Positions 49,436 through 58,943 are shown, numbered from the stretch's first letter. The stretch is DNA of 64,000 nt from JBMHDN01 sp049889355 (GCA_049889355.1 JBMHDN010000029.1:1-64000), one strand, 5' to 3'. Numbers and translations are program-made. Notes: a model not told the origin generated them from the sequence alone.

Positions 49436-50608
49436 ATGAATATCCATGAGCATCAGGCAAAAGCGTTGCTCGGTCAATTTGGTGTGAATGTCCCAAATGG
49501 CCATGCTGCCTTTAGCGTAGACGAAGCAGTGGCCGCTGCTGAGAAGCTGGCAGGTCCCGTGACCGTGGTGAAAGCCCAGATTCACGCAGGTGGCCGCGGC
49601 AAGGCTGGCGGCGTCAAAGTGGTGAAATCACTAGACGAGGTGCGTGCCTCTGCAGAGGAAATGCTGGGTAAAATTCTGGTGACACATCAGACAGGCCCAG
49701 CAGGTAAAGAAGTCCAGCGTCTTTATATCGAAGAAGGCTGTGATATCGGGCGTGAGTTATATCTCTCGATGCTGGTCGATCGCGCCAGTGATTCGGTGAC
49801 CGTCATCTCATCGACTGAAGGCGGTATGGATATTGAAGAGGTTGCAGCCAGCACCCCTGAAAAAATCATCACCACACCAATTTCACCTGCAACGGGTATG
49901 AAGCCACATCATGTGCGCCGTATTGCCAAGTCGCTTGGTCTGGCTGGTGCCACTGCCAAACAGGCAGGCCCATTCTTGATGGCGCTTTATAAAGCCTTCA
50001 CCGAGCTTGATGCGTCGCTGCTGGAAATTAACCCGCTGGTGGTAACAGGGGCTGGTGATTTGATCGCGCTCGATGCCAAAATGGGCTTTGATTCAAACGC
50101 GCTCTACCGTCAAAAAGAGGTGCTAAGCCTGCGCGATCTCTCAGAAGAAGATCCAGCTGAAGTGAAGGCCTCTGAGTTTGATCTGAACTATATCAAGCTG
50201 GATGGGAATATCGGCTGTATGGTAAATGGGGCAGGACTTGCGATGGCCACCATGGATATCATCAAATTAGAAGGCGGCGAGCCGGCCAACTTCCTCGATG
50301 TCGGCGGCGGCGCTACAACAGAGAAAGTAACCGAAGCGTTCAAAATTATTCTCTCTGATGAAAATGTAGATGGCATTTTGGTGAATATTTTTGGTGGTAT
50401 TATGCGCTGCGATATTATTGCAGAGGGCGTGATTACCGCGGCTCGGACACTGGCTTTGACCAAACCGCTGGTGGTGCGTTTGGAAGGCACCAATGTTGAG
50501 CTTGGCAAAAAGATGATGTCTGAATCAGGTCTGGCGATTATCCCAGCTGATGATTTGGGCGATGCGGCACGTAAAATCGTTGCCGCTGTAAAAGGAGAGG
50601 CAGCGTAA
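49436..50608 (+). CDS. sucC: Succinyl-CoA synthetase beta subunit
   Basis: Nucleotide-binding subunit of the enzyme making succinate, CoA and ATP/GTP from succinyl-CoA. The 390-residue product has the ATP-grasp start MNIHEHQAKALLGQFGV, KAQIHAGGRGKAGGVKV, EINPLVVT, ALDAKMGFD, GCMVNGAGLAMATMD, FLDVGGGA and LVNIFGGIMRCDIIAEGV. I start it at 49436, preceded by AAGGGGAAT; the frame is open 15 codons further into the leader hairpin. One base separates it from sucD. Confidence 0.98.
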   Translation: MNIHEHQAKALLGQFGVNVPNGHAAFSVDEAVAAAEKLAGPVTVVKAQIHAGGRGKAGGVKVVKSLDEVRASAEEMLGKILVTHQTGPAGKEVQRLYIEEGCDIGRELYLSMLVDRASDSVTVISSTEGGMDIEEVAASTPEKIITTPISPATGMKPHHVRRIAKSLGLAGATAKQAGPFLMALYKAFTELDASLLEINPLVVTGAGDLIALDAKMGFDSNALYRQKEVLSLRDLSEEDPAEVKASEFDLNYIKLDGNIGCMVNGAGLAMATMDIIKLEGGEPANFLDVGGGATTEKVTEAFKIILSDENVDGILVNIFGGIMRCDIIAEGVITAARTLALTKPLVVRLEGTNVELGKKMMSESGLAIIPADDLGDAARKIVAAVKGEAA

Positions 50609-50609
50609 G

Positions 50610-51491
50610 ATGTCAGTTCTTGTAAATAAAAATACAAAAGTCATCTGTCAGGGTTTTACAGGGGCACAAGGCACCTTCCATTCTGAACAGGCGATTGCTT
50701 ATGGCACCCAGATGGTCGGCGGCGTAACCCCAGGCAAGGGTGGTCAGACCCACCTTGATTTGCCTGTGTTTGATACGGTTGAAGAAGCGGTATCGCAAAC
50801 CGGGGCAAATGCGTCGGTGATTTATGTACCCCCGCCATTTGCTGCGGATTCAATCCTTGAGGCGATTGCTGCTGAGGTAGAGCTGATTGTCTGTATCACA
50901 GAAGGTATTCCGGTGCTGGATATGGTGGCTGTCAAAGCTGCGCTGGCCACCTCAAACAGCCGCCTTATCGGGCCAAACTGCCCAGGTGTGATCACACCAG
51001 GTGAATGTAAAATTGGCATCATGCCAGGCCATATTCACCAGCCTGGTAAAGTCGGTATTGTCTCACGCTCTGGGACCTTGACCTATGAAGCGGTTGCCCA
51101 GACAACCGCCAGTGGCCTCGGCCAGTCAACTTGTATCGGGATTGGCGGCGATCCGGTTAATGGTACAAATTTCATTGATGCGCTCGACCTATTCATGAAT
51201 GATGATCAAACAGAAGCCATCGTGATGATCGGTGAAATTGGCGGCTCTGCAGAAGAAGAGGCAGCAGCCTATTATGCAGCCCATGCCAAGAAAAAGCCGA
51301 TCGCTGGTTTTATCGCCGGCCAGACAGCACCGCCAGGTCGCCGGATGGGCCATGCAGGGGCAATTGTTGCAGGTGGCAGTGGTGCCGCATCAGACAAGAT
51401 CGCTGCCATGCAAACGGCAGGCTATGTGATGGCTCAGTCGCCGGCCACCTTGGGTCAGGCCGTGCAGCAGGCCATTGCCAATTTTGGCTAA
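50610..51491 (+). CDS. sucD: Succinyl-CoA synthetase alpha subunit
   Basis: CoA-binding subunit with the phosphorylated histidine. The 293-residue protein has VICQGFTGAQGTFHSEQAI (CoA fold), VTPGKGGQTHLDLPVFDTV, YVPPPFAADSILEA, GPNCPGVITPGE, the GIGGDPVNGTNFIDAL loop and phospho-His248 in PGRRMGHAGAIVAGG. It follows sucC after one base, so the subunits are coupled. A 127-bp gap containing a strong hairpin separates it from sucA. Confidence 0.98.
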   Translation: MSVLVNKNTKVICQGFTGAQGTFHSEQAIAYGTQMVGGVTPGKGGQTHLDLPVFDTVEEAVSQTGANASVIYVPPPFAADSILEAIAAEVELIVCITEGIPVLDMVAVKAALATSNSRLIGPNCPGVITPGECKIGIMPGHIHQPGKVGIVSRSGTLTYEAVAQTTASGLGQSTCIGIGGDPVNGTNFIDALDLFMNDDQTEAIVMIGEIGGSAEEEAAAYYAAHAKKKPIAGFIAGQTAPPGRRMGHAGAIVAGGSGAASDKIAAMQTAGYVMAQSPATLGQAVQQAIANFG

Positions 51492-51521
51492 GGTCTGTCA
51501 ACATAATCGTTAACCTATCTG

Positions 51522-51556
51522 ATCAGGCAGGGATTTTTTGAAAAGCCTTGCCTGAT
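51522..51556 (+). terminator. 11-bp hairpin between sucD and sucA (ATCAGGC type)
   Basis: ATCAGGCAGGG (51522-51532) pairs with CCTTGCCTGAT (51546-51556), with one G-U pair and a 13-base loop that contains six T residues. No T-run follows the stem. It probably acts as a partial terminator or an mRNA processing/stability element between the synthetase and dehydrogenase genes. Confidence 0.5.
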
Positions 51557-51618
51557 GAGGCCAGAAACTTAAAAAAGGGCCAAAGGCCAATAGGCTAGAA
51601 AATACAGGGGTCAATCCA

Positions 51619-54489
51619 ATGGATGAGAGTTTCCTTTCAGGCGCAAATGCCACTTTCATTGCCGAAAAACACCGCAGCTGGTCAGCAAACCCGTCATCTG
51701 TCGAGCTTGAGTGGGCAGAATGGTTTGCTAGTCTGGATGATATCACGGCCATTGAAGAACAAGGCCCAAGTTGGGGCAAGCCAGCCTCACAAGTTATCGG
51801 TGCCCATGACCCGGATGCCTCTATCAAAGCTGTGGCCAAAGGCATTGCCGGAAACCGTGATCTAAATGCGGTGGATGTCCGTTCTGCGACGCTGGATTCT
51901 CTGCGGGCGATTATGCTGATCAGGGCTTACCGGATCAGAGGCCATTTGCTGGCCAAGCTGGATCCCCTCAATCTGCATCAAAAAGAATTGCACCCGGAAT
52001 TGGACCCGGCGACCTATGGCTTCACGCCTGAGGATTATGACCGGCCGATTTTCATCAATCATGTGCTGGGTCTTGAAACCGCAACCTTGAATGAAATTCT
52101 GGACAGGCTTCGGAAAACCTATTGCGATACCATTGGTGTTGAGTTCATGCATATTCAGGATCCAGCACAAAAAGCCTGGATTCAAGAGCGTATCGAAGCC
52201 ATTGGCAACCGCACAGAATTTACTGAGCGCGGCAACCTCGCGATATATGAAAAGTTGGTCGCGGCCGAGAATTTTGAGCAATTTCTGCATAAAAAATATA
52301 TCGGTACCAAGCGCTTTGGCCTAGATGGCGGCGAAGCGCTGATCCCTGCTTTGGAACAGATTTTGAAGCGCGGTGGCCAGATGGGCCTAGAAGAAGTGGT
52401 GGTCGGCATGGCTCACCGCGGCCGTCTGAATGTGCTTCATAATGTCATGGATAAGCCTTTTCGGGCGATTATCTCAGAATTTCTGGGCAATCCTGCCAAT
52501 CCGGAAGAAGCAGGTGGTTCAGGAGATGTGAAATATCATATGGGTGCCTCAGCAGATCGCCAGTTTGACGATAATCATATTCACCTCTCGCTTGCGCCCA
52601 ACCCATCTCACCTTGAGATTGTCGATCCTGTTGTGGTCGGCCGTGTGCGCGCCAAGCAACATCAGCGCGATGATAAGAGTTATCAAAAAGTGCTTGGCAT
52701 CCTGCTGCATGGGGATGCTGCTTTTGCGGGTCAGGGTGTGGTCGCTGAGACTTTCGCTTTCTCTGCCTTGCGCGGTTATCGCACAGGCGGCACAATCCAT
52801 ATCATCGTGAATAACCAGATTGGCTTTACCACCAGCCCAGCCTATTCGCGCTCCTCGCCTTATCCGACCGATGTGGCGAAAATGGTGATGGCGCCTATTT
52901 TCCATGTGAATGCAGATGATCCAGAAGCGGTTATCCATGCCAGCCGGATTGCCACAGAATTCCGCCAAACCTTTGGTGTCGATGTAGTTCTGGATGTGAT
53001 TTGTTATCGTCGCTTTGGCCATAATGAAGGCGATGAGCCATCCTTTACCCAGCCGCAAATGTATCGCACCATCGGCTCACAGCCATCAACACGTGCACTT
53101 TATGCCCGCCGCCTGGTTGATGAAGGCGTGTTGAGCGCCGATAAAGCCCAAGCGCTGGTCGATGAACATCTTGCTTATCTGGCAGATGAATTTGAAGCCG
53201 GTTCGAGCTATAAGCCAAATAAGGCAGATTGGCTGGAAGGCCAATGGTCTGGTCTGAAAGTCGCCTCTGGTGATGATCGCCGCGGTGATACAGCGGTGCC
53301 GATGGATCGCTTGCGCGCGATCGGCAAGGTGATGACCACAGTCCCAGAGGGGATGAAAATCCACAGCAAGCTGGCCCGGGTTATCAAAGCTCGCGATGAG
53401 GCGATCACTTCAGGTGAAGGGATTGACTGGGCAACCGCTGAACATCTGGCTTTTGGTGCGACCCTGATGGATGGCATGCGTGTGCGCCTGTCTGGTCAGG
53501 ATAGCTGTCGCGGGACTTTTTCTCAGCGTCATGCTGTGTTTGTGGATCAGGAGTCAGAGGAACGCTATACGCCGCTCACCAACCTGTCTGCTGAACAAGG
53601 TCCTTTTGAGGTGATTGATTCGCCCTTGTCAGAAGCCTCAGTGATGGGCTTTGAATATGGCTTTGCTCAGGCTGAGCCAAATGCGCTGGTGATGTGGGAA
53701 GCTCAATTTGGTGATTTCGCCAATGGTGCACAGGTCGTGGTTGACCAGTTTATTTCATCTGGCGAATCGAAATGGCTGCGCATGAACGGGCTGGTCCTGC
53801 TCTTGCCACATGGCTATGAAGGTCAGGGTCCGGAACATTCCTCAGCCCGTCTTGAGCGTTATCTCCAGCTCTGTGCAGAAGATAATATGCAAGTGGCCAA
53901 TGTCACCACACCTGCCAATTATTTCCACCTTTTGCGGCGTCAGCTGAATCGTGATTTCAGAAAGCCATTGGTGGTGATGACCCCTAAATCATTGCTGCGC
54001 CATAAGGGCTGTGTGTCTGCACTTGCCGATATGGGGCCGGGCACCAGCTTCCACCGTGTCTTGGATGATACCAGCAAGGCATTTGATAAGAAGAAGGTCA
54101 CCCGTGTCGTGATTTCAACCGGTAAGGTCTATTATGACCTGCTCGATGCGCGCGAAAAGGCAGGTCTGGATAATGTAAAGCTGGTCCGGCTGGAACAGAT
54201 TTATCCTTTCCCGAAACGCACTATGGCGAAAATCCTCAAAGAAACACCAGAGGCAGAGATTATCTGGTGTCAAGAAGAGCCAAAAAATATGGGCAGCTGG
54301 AGCTTTGTGCGCGACTTCCTAGAAGATGCGATGGCAGAAGCCGGGCTTAAGCTATCACGCCCTTCTTATGCTGGGCGAATTGCGGCAGCCTCACCTGCAA
54401 CAGGTTCTGCCAGCAGACATGCCCGTGAACAGGCCCAGCTTGTGCAAGATGCACTTGGCCTTGAACCTCAAAAAGCAGCAGCTGAATAA
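51619..54489 (+). CDS. sucA: 2-oxoglutarate dehydrogenase E1 component
   Basis: Thiamine-diphosphate decarboxylase of the 2-oxoglutarate dehydrogenase complex. The 956-residue protein has the family start FLSGANATFIAE with SVELEWAEWF, RAYRIRGHLLAKLDPL, GMAHRGRLNVLHNVM, KYHMGASADRQF, LAPNPSHLEIVDPVVVGRVR, GDAAFAGQGVVAETF, NNQIGFTTSP, FRQTFGVDVVLDVICYRRFGHNEGDEPSFTQP (ThDP/Mg2+ fold, split here for length as DVICYRRFGHNEGDEPSFT) and FSQRHAVFVDQE. sucB and lpdA follow, completing the complex. Confidence 0.98.
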   Translation: MDESFLSGANATFIAEKHRSWSANPSSVELEWAEWFASLDDITAIEEQGPSWGKPASQVIGAHDPDASIKAVAKGIAGNRDLNAVDVRSATLDSLRAIMLIRAYRIRGHLLAKLDPLNLHQKELHPELDPATYGFTPEDYDRPIFINHVLGLETATLNEILDRLRKTYCDTIGVEFMHIQDPAQKAWIQERIEAIGNRTEFTERGNLAIYEKLVAAENFEQFLHKKYIGTKRFGLDGGEALIPALEQILKRGGQMGLEEVVVGMAHRGRLNVLHNVMDKPFRAIISEFLGNPANPEEAGGSGDVKYHMGASADRQFDDNHIHLSLAPNPSHLEIVDPVVVGRVRAKQHQRDDKSYQKVLGILLHGDAAFAGQGVVAETFAFSALRGYRTGGTIHIIVNNQIGFTTSPAYSRSSPYPTDVAKMVMAPIFHVNADDPEAVIHASRIATEFRQTFGVDVVLDVICYRRFGHNEGDEPSFTQPQMYRTIGSQPSTRALYARRLVDEGVLSADKAQALVDEHLAYLADEFEAGSSYKPNKADWLEGQWSGLKVASGDDRRGDTAVPMDRLRAIGKVMTTVPEGMKIHSKLARVIKARDEAITSGEGIDWATAEHLAFGATLMDGMRVRLSGQDSCRGTFSQRHAVFVDQESEERYTPLTNLSAEQGPFEVIDSPLSEASVMGFEYGFAQAEPNALVMWEAQFGDFANGAQVVVDQFISSGESKWLRMNGLVLLLPHGYEGQGPEHSSARLERYLQLCAEDNMQVANVTTPANYFHLLRRQLNRDFRKPLVVMTPKSLLRHKGCVSALADMGPGTSFHRVLDDTSKAFDKKKVTRVVISTGKVYYDLLDAREKAGLDNVKLVRLEQIYPFPKRTMAKILKETPEAEIIWCQEEPKNMGSWSFVRDFLEDAMAEAGLKLSRPSYAGRIAAASPATGSASRHAREQAQLVQDALGLEPQKAAAE

Positions 54490-54522
54490 GCGCACCTATC
54501 CTGACTAAAGGAGACATCAGAC

Positions 54523-55806
54523 ATGAGCGTTGAGATTAAAGTACCTACTTTGGGCGAATCGGTTGTTGAAGCCACCGTTGCGCGCTGGATGAAACAAGCA
54601 GGCGAAGCAGTACAGGCTGATGAGCCAGTGGTGGAATTAGAAACAGACAAGGTGACCTTAGAAGTGCCAGCCCCTGTTGCCGGCACCTTAAGCGATATTG
54701 TAGCCAGCGAAGGCAGCACGGTATCTGTGGATGCGGTTCTGGCGATTTTAGATGATAAGGCGGTCGCTGCACCTGCAGCTGCAAAGCCAGCTGAGGCACC
54801 TGCGGCTCCAACACCCGCTTCAACACCCGCTTCAACACCGGCTCCAACACCGGCCCCAACACCGGCTCCAACAGCGGCACCGGCTGCTCAGTCAGCTGCT
54901 GGTTCAGCTGATCAGACCTTATCGCCTGCCGTGCGCCGTCTGGTGACTGAAAATAATCTGGATGTGGCGAAAATCAACGCAACTGGTAAAGATGGCCGTC
55001 TGACCAAGGCAGATGTGTTAAATGCCATCGCCAATGGCTTAGCCAAGGCCAGTGCAGGCCCAGCTGGTGCAGCAGCGCCGAGCCAGCCAGCCGCGCGCAA
55101 AGATGATGTGCGTGAAGAGCGTGTGCCGATGTCGCGTCTGCGCCGTGTGATTTCTCAGCGTCTCAAAGAGGCACAGAATACAGCGGCCATGCTGACCACT
55201 TTTAACGAGGTGGATATGGGCGCGGTCATGGCCTTGCGCGCTGAATATAAAGATCAGTTTGAAAAGAATCATGGTGTGCGTCTGGGCTTTATGGGCTTTT
55301 TCATCAATGCCGCTATTCAGGCGTTGAAAGAATTTCCGGCGGTGAATGCTGAAATTCATGGCACTGATATCATCTATAAGAATTTCTATAATATCGGGGT
55401 GGCTGTGGGCACACCTCAAGGCCTGGTTGTTCCAGTTTTGAAAGATGCGCAGGATATGAGCCTCTCTCAGCTGGAAGGCACAGTGGCTGAATTTGGCCGG
55501 CGTGCACGTGATGGCAAGCTGGGGCCAGCTGATATGGCAGGCGGGACCTTCACCATCTCAAATGGCGGCGTGTATGGCTCATTGATGTCGACACCAATCC
55601 TGAACACCCCACAAAGCGGCATTCTGGGCATGCATAAAATCCAGAAACGCCCTGTTGCTGTCGGTGATAAGATTGAAATTCGGCCGATGATGTATCTCGC
55701 TTTGTCTTATGATCACCGTATCATTGATGGCCGCGAAGCCGTGTCTTTCCTGGTCCGCATCAAAGAGCTGATCGAAGATCCACGCCGCCTGCTTTTGAAT
55801 GTGTAA
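54523..55806 (+). CDS. sucB: Dihydrolipoamide succinyltransferase, E2 of 2-oxoglutarate dehydrogenase
   Basis: Core transferase that moves the succinyl group to CoA through a lipoyl arm. The 427-residue product has one lipoyl domain with the modified Lys43 in ELETDKVTLEV, a proline/alanine/threonine linker (residues 80-125) carrying a 12-bp repeat, the E3/E1-binding domain SPAVRRLVTENNLDVAKI, and the catalytic domain ending with His398 and Asp402 in SYDHRIIDGREA. KIEIRPMMYLALSYD supports succinyl rather than acetyl specificity, as does the position between sucA and lpdA. It starts 33 bp after sucA. Confidence 0.97.
   Translation: MSVEIKVPTLGESVVEATVARWMKQAGEAVQADEPVVELETDKVTLEVPAPVAGTLSDIVASEGSTVSVDAVLAILDDKAVAAPAAAKPAEAPAAPTPASTPASTPAPTPAPTPAPTAAPAAQSAAGSADQTLSPAVRRLVTENNLDVAKINATGKDGRLTKADVLNAIANGLAKASAGPAGAAAPSQPAARKDDVREERVPMSRLRRVISQRLKEAQNTAAMLTTFNEVDMGAVMALRAEYKDQFEKNHGVRLGFMGFFINAAIQALKEFPAVNAEIHGTDIIYKNFYNIGVAVGTPQGLVVPVLKDAQDMSLSQLEGTVAEFGRRARDGKLGPADMAGGTFTISNGGVYGSLMSTPILNTPQSGILGMHKIQKRPVAVGDKIEIRPMMYLALSYDHRIIDGREAVSFLVRIKELIEDPRRLLLNV
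54808..54879 (+). repeat. 12-bp tandem repeat (6 units) in the sucB linker
   Basis: Six head-to-tail 12-bp units of the form (C/T)CAACACC(C/G)GC(T/C) encode (P/S)-T-P-A blocks at residues 96-119, ending in a diverged PTAA. The array lengthens the flexible Pro/Ala linker that lets the lipoyl arm swing, and is a likely site of strain-to-strain length change. Confidence 0.85.
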
Positions 55807-55850
55807 GCCGCGTGAAACAAGCAAGATCGCAGGTTTGAAAAGGGATAAAA

Positions 55851-57254
55851 ATGGCTGGACAAGAATTTGATTTGATTGTGATTGGCGCAGGACCAGGCGG
55901 CTATGTAGCGGCTATCCGTGCAGCACAGCTGGGCATGAAAGTAGCTTGTGTGGACAAGCGCGAAACATTAGGCGGGACATGCTTGAATGTGGGCTGTATC
56001 CCGTCAAAAGCCTTGCTGCATGCCTCTGAAAAATTTGCCGCTGCCCAATCTGGCGAGTTGGCGGAGTTAGGCGTGTCATTAGGTTCTGTGAAACTGGACC
56101 TGAACGCCATGATGTCAAAAAAAGATAATGTGGTGTCTTCGCTCACTGGCGGCATTGATTTGCTCTTTGCCAAAAATAAGGTTAAGCGCCTGACCGGTTT
56201 TGCGAAAATCACCGCCACTGGTGAGGTTACCCTCACTGAGGGCAAGGATAAAGGCAGCTATAAGGCTGATAATATTCTGATTGCCACAGGTTCTGAGCCG
56301 GCCAGCCTGCCCAATATCGAGATTGATGAGCAAAAAATCGTCTCCTCAACAGGCGCGCTGGCCCTCCCTAAATTACCAAAGAAAATGGTGGTTATCGGGG
56401 CAGGTTATATTGGCCTTGAGATGGGCACTGTCTGGGCACGTTTGGGCACTGAGGTTGAGGTGGTGGAATATCTGCCGCGCATCCTGCCTGGCATGGATTC
56501 AGATGTGGCATCCAAATTCAAATCCATGCTGGAAAAGCAAGGGTTGAGCTTCCGTCTGGGTACCGCCGTCACAGGCGCCAAAACAACCGCAAAAGGGGTC
56601 AGCCTGTCTGTTGAAACAGATGGCAAGGCAGAGACCATCAGCTGTGATATCGCGCTGGTAGCAGTTGGTCGCCGGCCATTTACCGATAATTTAGGCTTGC
56701 AAGAGTTAGGCGTTGAATTAACCCAGCGTGGCCAGATCAAGGTAGATGAAGATTTTGAAACCAATATCCCGGGCCTTTATGCCATTGGTGATGTGATCGA
56801 AGGCCCGATGCTGGCCCATAAAGCAGAAGAAGACGGGGTGGCAGCGGTCGAAATCATGGCTGGCATGGCAGGTCATGTGGATTATGATCTGGTGCCAGGC
56901 ATTGTGTATACATCCCCTGAAATCGCCACCTTAGGTGCGACAGAGGATAAGCTCAAAGAACAAGGCGTGGCCTATAAAAAGGGTGTTTTCCCGTTTCTGG
57001 CCAACAGCCGGGCCAAAGCCACTGGCCATACAGAAGGATTTGTGAAAATTCTGGCGGATGCGCAAACAGATAAGGTGCTGGGCGCCCATATCATCGGACA
57101 TGATGCCGGCACGTTGATCCATGAAGTGGCCACCGCGATGAGCTTTGGTGCGTCTGCTGAGGATATTGCCAGAACCTGTCATGGCCACCCAACCACCAAT
57201 GAGGCCGTCAAAGAAGCAGCCCTTGCTGTTGATAAACAGGCGATTCACATCTGA
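55851..57254 (+). CDS. lpdA: Dihydrolipoyl dehydrogenase (E3)
   Basis: FAD enzyme that reoxidises dihydrolipoamide with NAD+. The 467-residue protein has LIVIGAGPGGYVAAIRAAQLG, the redox disulfide Cys44/Cys49 in GGTCLNVGCIPSKALL, VVIGAGYIGLEMGTVW (NAD site), YAIGDVIEGPMLAHKAEEDG and the His-Glu pair in CHGHPTTNEAVKEA. AAAAGGGAT precedes the ATG. It closes the block and could also serve other 2-oxoacid complexes. A terminator follows. Confidence 0.98.
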   Translation: MAGQEFDLIVIGAGPGGYVAAIRAAQLGMKVACVDKRETLGGTCLNVGCIPSKALLHASEKFAAAQSGELAELGVSLGSVKLDLNAMMSKKDNVVSSLTGGIDLLFAKNKVKRLTGFAKITATGEVTLTEGKDKGSYKADNILIATGSEPASLPNIEIDEQKIVSSTGALALPKLPKKMVVIGAGYIGLEMGTVWARLGTEVEVVEYLPRILPGMDSDVASKFKSMLEKQGLSFRLGTAVTGAKTTAKGVSLSVETDGKAETISCDIALVAVGRRPFTDNLGLQELGVELTQRGQIKVDEDFETNIPGLYAIGDVIEGPMLAHKAEEDGVAAVEIMAGMAGHVDYDLVPGIVYTSPEIATLGATEDKLKEQGVAYKKGVFPFLANSRAKATGHTEGFVKILADAQTDKVLGAHIIGHDAGTLIHEVATAMSFGASAEDIARTCHGHPTTNEAVKEAALAVDKQAIHI

Positions 57255-57285
57255 TTGGCTATCAGGCTTGAAAATTGAAAATCAT

Positions 57286-57319
57286 AAAGGCGGTGCTTGC
57301 AAAAAGGACCGCCTTTTTT
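57286..57319. terminator. Convergent terminator between lpdA and xerC
   Basis: AAAGGCGGT (57286-57294) pairs with ACCGCCTTT (57308-57316) around a 13-base loop, with further T residues to 57319. It ends the lpdA transcript. On the minus strand it overlaps the xerC stop codon and can pair equally, but its U-tract is short (TTTA). Confidence 0.8.
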
Positions 57320-58214
57320 ACGTCGCACGTGGGTGTGTTTCCTGATAAATCGCGCGCAGCTTGGCCTGATCCAGATGCGTATAACGCTGGGTAGTGGACA
57401 GGCTGGCATGGCCCAATAATTGCTGAATAGACCGCAAATCACCGCCACCTTCGAGCAAATGTGTCGCAAAAGCATGACGCAGGCTATGCGGGGTGGTTCT
57501 GGCTGGCAGGCCGGCGGCTAGGCGCAATTTCTCGACCATCCGCTGCACCGCACGCGGCCCATAAGGACCACCTCTTGAAGAGCAAAAGAGCGGCTGATCC
57601 CCTTGCGGCTGAAACGGACAGCTGGCCCGCGCTGTGGCTACAGCTTCCTGCAGAATCGCTAAAATAGGTACTGCGCGTGTTTTCTGGCCTTTTCCGGTGA
57701 TCTCTAGCCAGGGACCGAGCGGTAAATCACTGGCCTTCAGGCTCAGCGCTTCAGATAGGCGCAAGCCCGCCCCATACATCAGCATCAAAATAGCCAGATC
57801 GCGTTTCTTTTCCCAGTCAGGGCGATTTTGAGTTTGCAGACAATCAAGCATCAGCTGTGCGTCATCTTGTGTGAGCGTGCTGGGCAATGTGCGGGCCAGT
57901 TTCGGGGCCTTCATCCAGCTGATATCATCTAGGGTAAAAAAATGGTGACGTGTCCCGAAATTATAGAAATTCCGGACGCTGGATACACGCCGTGCCACAG
58001 ATGATTTCGATAAGCCGCGCGCCTGCATATCAGCAAGCCAGCTACGAAACCCCTGCCGATCAGGGGGCAGTAGGGGCAGGCCTTGCTTGGCCTGCATAGC
58101 GCGATAATCTTCAAAATCACGGCTATAGGCATCAAGCGTGTGATCTGAATAGCGCTTTTCGAGACGCAGCCATTCTTCCCAGCGTTGCAAAACGTCGCCC
58201 AGCTCTTGCGTCAT
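57318..58214 (-). CDS. xerC: Tyrosine recombinase XerC
   Basis: Chromosome dimer resolution recombinase acting at dif with XerD and FtsK. The 298-residue product has an N-terminal SAM-like domain (LEKRYSDHTLDAYSRDF) and the catalytic domain with GAGLRLSEAL, ITGKGQKTRAVPI, HSLRHAFATHLLEGG, LGHASLSTTQRYTH, giving R, K, H-x-x-R, H and the nucleophile Tyr near the end. Placement after a DUF484 gene matches the dapF/DUF484/xerC order of many Proteobacteria and favours XerC over XerD or a mobile-element integrase. Its ATG directly follows the DUF484 stop (TAAATG). Confidence 0.93.
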   Translation of the reverse strand: MTQELGDVLQRWEEWLRLEKRYSDHTLDAYSRDFEDYRAMQAKQGLPLLPPDRQGFRSWLADMQARGLSKSSVARRVSSVRNFYNFGTRHHFFTLDDISWMKAPKLARTLPSTLTQDDAQLMLDCLQTQNRPDWEKKRDLAILMLMYGAGLRLSEALSLKASDLPLGPWLEITGKGQKTRAVPILAILQEAVATARASCPFQPQGDQPLFCSSRGGPYGPRAVQRMVEKLRLAAGLPARTTPHSLRHAFATHLLEGGGDLRSIQQLLGHASLSTTQRYTHLDQAKLRAIYQETHPRAT

Positions 58215-58925
58215 TTAGCCCTCAAGACGCGCCAATAGGCAAACACCGGCAATTTCAGCCAGATAGGTTAAAAGGGTCTGACCTTGTTCTGGGTGGAAAT
58301 GTTCAGCATTCCGCCCGCCAAGCAGCAAGGCTGAACCTGCAATAGGGGCAGGCAGCTGATCAGGCAGCGCGACTACCGCCATTGAGGCAGCAGGCGTGTT
58401 AAATAGCTCAATTTGTTTGTGATTCGGACCCAGATAGATGGATTTTGCCTCCAGCAGCGCTGCAATTTGCGCCTCTGGTAAGACCAGAAAACCCAGCTCT
58501 TCTGCCTGCGGCAAAGCGGTTTCTTCTGGCATGATCAGCCGCGCCCCGCTTAAGCCGAAAATCACCGGCAATTCTTCATCGATCATTTGGGCAAAACTGA
58601 CCAAATCAAGACAGGCCAGAAAACCCAGCGTGGCATGATGTAATTGATGCCAATGCAGCATGTTGGTTGCTGCTAAATCGAGCAGGCTCTGGTTTGTGGC
58701 CTGTAATTTACGCGCCTCAGCACGTGCACGTACCGCGATATGCTGTGTTAAATCCACGATATTATCGCCCTTGGGCAGGTCATCGGCGACTGGCAGATTG
58801 CCAGCATCTGCAGAACGGCTCAGCCATTCTGGATGTTGCATCAGAAAATCGCGCAGAAAATCGGGATTCGCCTGCAAAAAGGCAGTCATCTTTTGCTGAT
58901 CAAATATTTCTGTCTGTTTGGTCAT
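58215..58925 (-). CDS. DUF484 family protein
   Basis: A 236-residue GAF-like protein of unknown function that is often encoded directly before xerC. The N-terminus shows the family's FLQANPDFLRDFLMQHPEWL, then NIVDLTQHIAVRARAEARKL, a coiled-coil-like helix, and the GAF-type sheet to LLGGRNAEHFHPEQGQTLL. AAAGGG lies eight bases before the ATG. It starts 18 bases after the T-tail of a terminator that follows the transaldolase-like gene, and abuts xerC with no gap. Confidence 0.88.
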   Translation of the reverse strand: MTKQTEIFDQQKMTAFLQANPDFLRDFLMQHPEWLSRSADAGNLPVADDLPKGDNIVDLTQHIAVRARAEARKLQATNQSLLDLAATNMLHWHQLHHATLGFLACLDLVSFAQMIDEELPVIFGLSGARLIMPEETALPQAEELGFLVLPEAQIAALLEAKSIYLGPNHKQIELFNTPAASMAVVALPDQLPAPIAGSALLLGGRNAEHFHPEQGQTLLTYLAEIAGVCLLARLEG

Positions 58926-58943
58926 ATAAAAGCCCTTTCTTGT

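Noticed and set aside
54808..54879. Regular repeats that might suggest a CRISPR-like array
   Set aside because: Units are 12 bp, contiguous, without spacers, and encode a Pro/Ala linker in frame.
57318..58214. Tyrosine recombinase as part of a mobile element
   Set aside because: DUF484 context and motifs indicate housekeeping XerC; no att-like repeats or cargo genes are nearby.
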